64,000 nucleotides of DNA from Euglena gracilis (Eukaryota > Euglenida > Euglenophyceae > Euglenales), in assembly GCA_039621445.1 (NCBI GenBank), contig CP154956.1, forward strand, positions 68,084,452-68,148,451, read 5' to 3'. The notes below the pieces were generated by a model. It saw only the letters and a list, made by a program, of their open reading frames with translations. It had not been told where the DNA came from and made no database searches. Below are positions 61,101 to 64,000 of this stretch, in pieces; position 1 is the first letter of the stretch, and each line of letters starts with the position of its first letter. Made by a program: the position numbers and the translations under genes.

Positions 61101-62080
61101 TGTGTGTATGTATGTATGTATGTATGTATGTATGTATGTATGTATGTATGTATGTATGTATGTATGTATGTATGTATGTATGTATGTATGTATGTATGTA
61201 GGTATGTATGTATGTATGTATGTATGTATGTATGTATGTATGTATGTATGTATGTATGTATGTATGTATGTATGTATGTATGTATGTATGTATGTATGTA
61301 TGTATGTATGTATGTATGTATGTATGTATGTATGTATGTATGTATGTATGTATGTATGTATGTATGTATGTATGTATGTATGTATGTATGTATGTATGTA
61401 TGTATGTATGTATGTATGTATGTATGTATGTACGTACGTACGTACGTACGTACGTACGTACGTACGTACGTACGTATGTATGTATGTATGTATGTATGTA
61501 CGTATGTATGCATGCATGCATGCATGCATGCATGCATGTATGCATGCATGCATGCATGTATGCATGCATGCATGCATGCATGTATGTATGTATGTATGTA
61601 TGTATGTATGTATGTATGTATGTATGTATGTATGTATGTATGTATGTATGTATGTATGTATGTTATGTATGTATGTATGCATGCATGTATGTATGTATGT
61701 ATGTATTTATGTTGTATGTATGTATGTATGTATGTATGTATGTATGTATGTATGTATGTATGTATGTATGTATGTATGTATGTATGTATGTATGTATGTA
61801 TGTATGTATGTATGTATGTATGTATGTATGTATGTATGTATGTATGTATGTATGTATGTATGTATGTATGTATGTATGTATGTATGTATGTATATGTGTG
61901 TGTGTGTGTGTATGTATGCATGCCTGTATGTATGTTTGTATGTATGTATGTATGTATGTACGTACGTACGTACGTACGTACATGCGTACTTACGGATGGA
62001 CGGACGGACGGACGGATGGATGGATGGATGGACGGATGGATGGATAGATGGATGTGTGTGTGTATATACATGGATGTATG
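61099..62080 (+). repeat. (GTAT)n microsatellite with GTAC, GCAT and GGAC blocks
   Basis: About 900 bases of tetranucleotide repeat, mostly TATG, with blocks of TACG (61432-61475, 61958-61980), CATG (61510-61580) and GACG/GATG (61993-62050). Tetranucleotide units leave long open frames (YVCM, HTYI) that are artefacts. Confidence 0.98.
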
Positions 62081-62307
62081 TGCATATATGGCTGGCGGGA
62101 GTTTTCGGACCCCCCCCCCCCGGGGGGGGGCCTCCCAGGGTCCTGGGGGGGTCACCCAAACTAGGCCAGAAGCGAAAATACCGACGGCCATAAACAGACA
62201 AGAATCCGAAGTGCAACTGAGAGGGGTCCTGAAAATGCCCCCCACCCTGCACTGGGTGTTGGGGTCACTGGAGTGGCCAGGCCTGGGTTCGGCCGCACTC
62301 CCGTAAT

Positions 62308-62572
<265 letters not shown>

Positions 62573-62777
62573 ATCCCCCCCCAAATAACACCCCCCCGGT
62601 GTGTTATTTGGGCACCCGAACTGGGCCCCAGGGAGGGGGGTGTTATTTGGTGTGTGTGTGTGTTATTTTTATATGGAAAACCAAAGGAAAACAGGGGGGT
62701 GTGTTATTTGGGCGCTTGTAATCGGCCCCCGAGGAGGGGTGTTATTTGGGGGGGGTGTTATTTGGGGGGGTTTTACG
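62573..62777. repeat. CAAATAACACCCCCC element, copy 2, inverted
   Basis: Inverse of 52375-52590. It includes TATATGGAAAACCAAAGGAA, GTGTTATTTGGGCGC and GTGTTATTTGGGGGG units. It sits between two microsatellites. Confidence 0.85.
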
Positions 62778-62790
62778 TACATAAAGACAA

Positions 62791-62794
<4 letters not shown>

Positions 62795-62821
<27 letters not shown>

Positions 62822-62850
62822 TACATACATACATACATTCATACATGCAT
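62795..62850 (+). repeat. (ACAG)n and (ACAT)n microsatellite
   Basis: GACAGACAGACAGACAGACA followed by TACATACATACATACATTCA. Confidence 0.95.
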
Positions 62851-62859
62851 GTCCCGAAA

Positions 62860-63260
62860 ATGCCCCCAGTGTTGGGGTTACTGAAGGTGTAGGGTTCGGA
62901 CTGGCTGGGCTTGGGTTTGGCCACACGCACGATGCGCATTCTCTCCCTGGGTCAGGCCGCGCGACACCCAAAGGCGGCAGGTGGGCAGGAATAAAGAAAG
63001 ATAAATCCCGCCGAACGGTTGGCCCCCCCTATCCGTCCATTTTTTGGGCTGATGCAAATAGGGTTGGTGTTAGGATTTGCAGTTTTGCCGGTTGTTGGCC
63101 GGCGGTGTGGGCCGCATGCGGCAGGCAAAAATTCAGGAAGGGAGTGTGGGAGTGCAGCCGAATCCTGGCCCGGCCAGTCCTAACCCTAACCCTGCACCTT
63201 CAGTAACCCCAACACCTAGTGCAGGGTGGAGGGTATTTTTGGGACCCCCCGGGGGGTCCT
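62860..63260. repeat. AGTGTTGGGGTTACTGAAGG inverted elements
   Basis: AGTGTTGGGGTTACTGAAGG with GTGTAGGGTT at 62869 is the inverse of AACCCTGCACCTTCAGTAAC with CCCAACACC at 63190. GGGAGTGCAGCCGAATCCTG at 63148 is a diverged inverse of 62275-62305 (AGGCCTGGGTTCGGCCGCAC, TCCC). No gene seen. Confidence 0.7.
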
Positions 63261-63323
63261 GAAAGCTCCTGCCTTCCATGTATATGTGTTTATATGTGTG
63301 CATATATGTGTATGTGTATATAT

Positions 63324-63599
63324 GGCAGCAAGATTTTGCTTTGCCCCCGGGGGGGGGGGGCAAAGCAAAAATCTCCAGTGGGGTCCAATTTTTTTTGTGT
63401 TATTGATTGAGTAGGGTCAGGGTTAGGAGTTCGGTCTAACTTTAGGCCTAACTGTACACCTAACACCTGTCTATAAGTTAGGCCTAAAGTTTGGCTGAAC
63501 TCTTAACCCTTACCTTATTCCATCCATAACCCAAAATTTTTCGCGGACCCCCCTGGAGATTTTTTCTTCGCCCCCCGTGGCCAGTAAAATCCTGCTGCC
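63324..63599. mobile_element. GGCAGC-ended palindromic MITE, copy 3
   Basis: GGCAGCAAGATTTTGC and AAAATCCTGCTGCC are the inverted ends. The core 63400-63530 matches the other copies (TAGGGTCAGGGTTAGGAGTT, TTTAGGCCTAAC). The flanks are (TA)-rich, so a target duplication cannot be judged. Confidence 0.85.
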
Positions 63600-63639
63600 A
63601 TATATAATATTATATATACACACATAAATGTATATAGAG

Positions 63640-63875
63640 GGTATATGGAGGGTGAAAATTTTTTTTGCGTTATTGATGGAATAGGGTTAGGGTTAGGAGT
63701 TAGGGTTGGGGTTTGGCCTAACTTATAGATTGGTGTTAGGTGTACAAGTTAGGCCTAAAGTTAGGCCGAACTCCTAACCCTAACCCTATTCCATCAATAA
63801 CACAAATTTTTTTTGGACCCCCCCTCTCCCAACTACATTGCACCCCTGGGGCCATGTAGTTGGGAGCTTCCATAT
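63640..63875. mobile_element. Telomere-like palindromic element, copy 4, atypical ends
   Basis: The core 63670-63802 is TTATTGATGGAATAGGGTTA, GGGTTAGGAGTTAGGGTTG to CTAACCCTAACCCTATTCCA. The outer part (CCCAACTACATTGCACCCCT / GGGGCCATGTAGTTGGGAGC) lacks the GGCAGC end, so this copy is truncated or of a subfamily. Confidence 0.75.
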
Positions 63876-64000
63876 ATATTTGAGTAACCCCCCCCCCCGG
63901 TTTTACATTTGTGCAAAATTGTATTGGGCACCTATGAATTTGATGATTTGCTTGATTTCTTTGACTACCTATCATTTTTCTGCAATATATCCACAGCTGT

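Overview
The window looks like nuclear DNA of a unicellular eukaryote, most likely an alga or other protist, with a large, repeat-rich genome and long introns. Coding sequence is sparse and split into short exons with GT-AG borders. There are no operons, ribosome-binding sites, rRNA or tRNA genes that I can see. Most of the 64 kb is palindromic or tandem repeat with very long G or C runs. I cannot name the organism. A chromerid or similar algal lineage is only a weak guess from the overall style.

Layout. (1) 0.3-0.8 kb, minus strand: a complete two-exon gene for a small Pro/Ala/Tyr-rich protein. (2) 1-21 kb: repeat-dominated DNA. It holds three tyrosine-recombinase-like (Crypton-like) relics at about 2.9-3.5, 6.7-7.3 and 9.6-10.06 kb, two of them between direct repeats. 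It also holds two copies of a foldback-like element, at 10.4-11.6 and 16.7-18.0 kb, one carrying a nested insertion with a target-site duplication, plus two (TATAG)n arrays. (3) 21.9-44.7 kb, plus strand: one split gene for a cytoplasmic-type (type I) L-asparaginase. Eight exons were recovered, at 21925-21997, 29641-29723, 31633-31785, 38944-39063, 40163-40272, 41611-41755, 42042-42231 and 44490-44665. A short exon that should carry the GGTIG motif was not located. The introns are filled with repeats, including a foldback-like element with a two-monomer tandem array (23.8-25.4 kb), a clear hAT-type MITE (35.3-35.6 kb) and inverted copies of a dispersed repeat (26.7-27.5 and 34.2-35.2 kb). (4) 46.6-50.6 kb: a 1.3-kb unit present three times in tandem. 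(5) 46-60 kb: isolated, convincingly spliced small exons of one or more other genes, one resembling the start of a phosphagen kinase. (6) 54-56.6 kb: a dense cluster of 16-bp palindromes TTGCGC-N4-GCGCAA and a long perfect inverted repeat. (7) 61-64 kb: microsatellites and palindromic elements.

Two things stand out. First, many unrelated repeats contain a short GC hairpin with a 3-4 base loop. In aligned copies both sides of the stem change together while the flanks stay the same. Second, a MITE family is delimited here with GGCAGC ends, an 8-bp target duplication and a core palindrome of telomere-like TAGGGTTAGGG sequence. The real genes do not visibly work together. The asparaginase would act in cytosolic asparagine breakdown to aspartate and ammonia.
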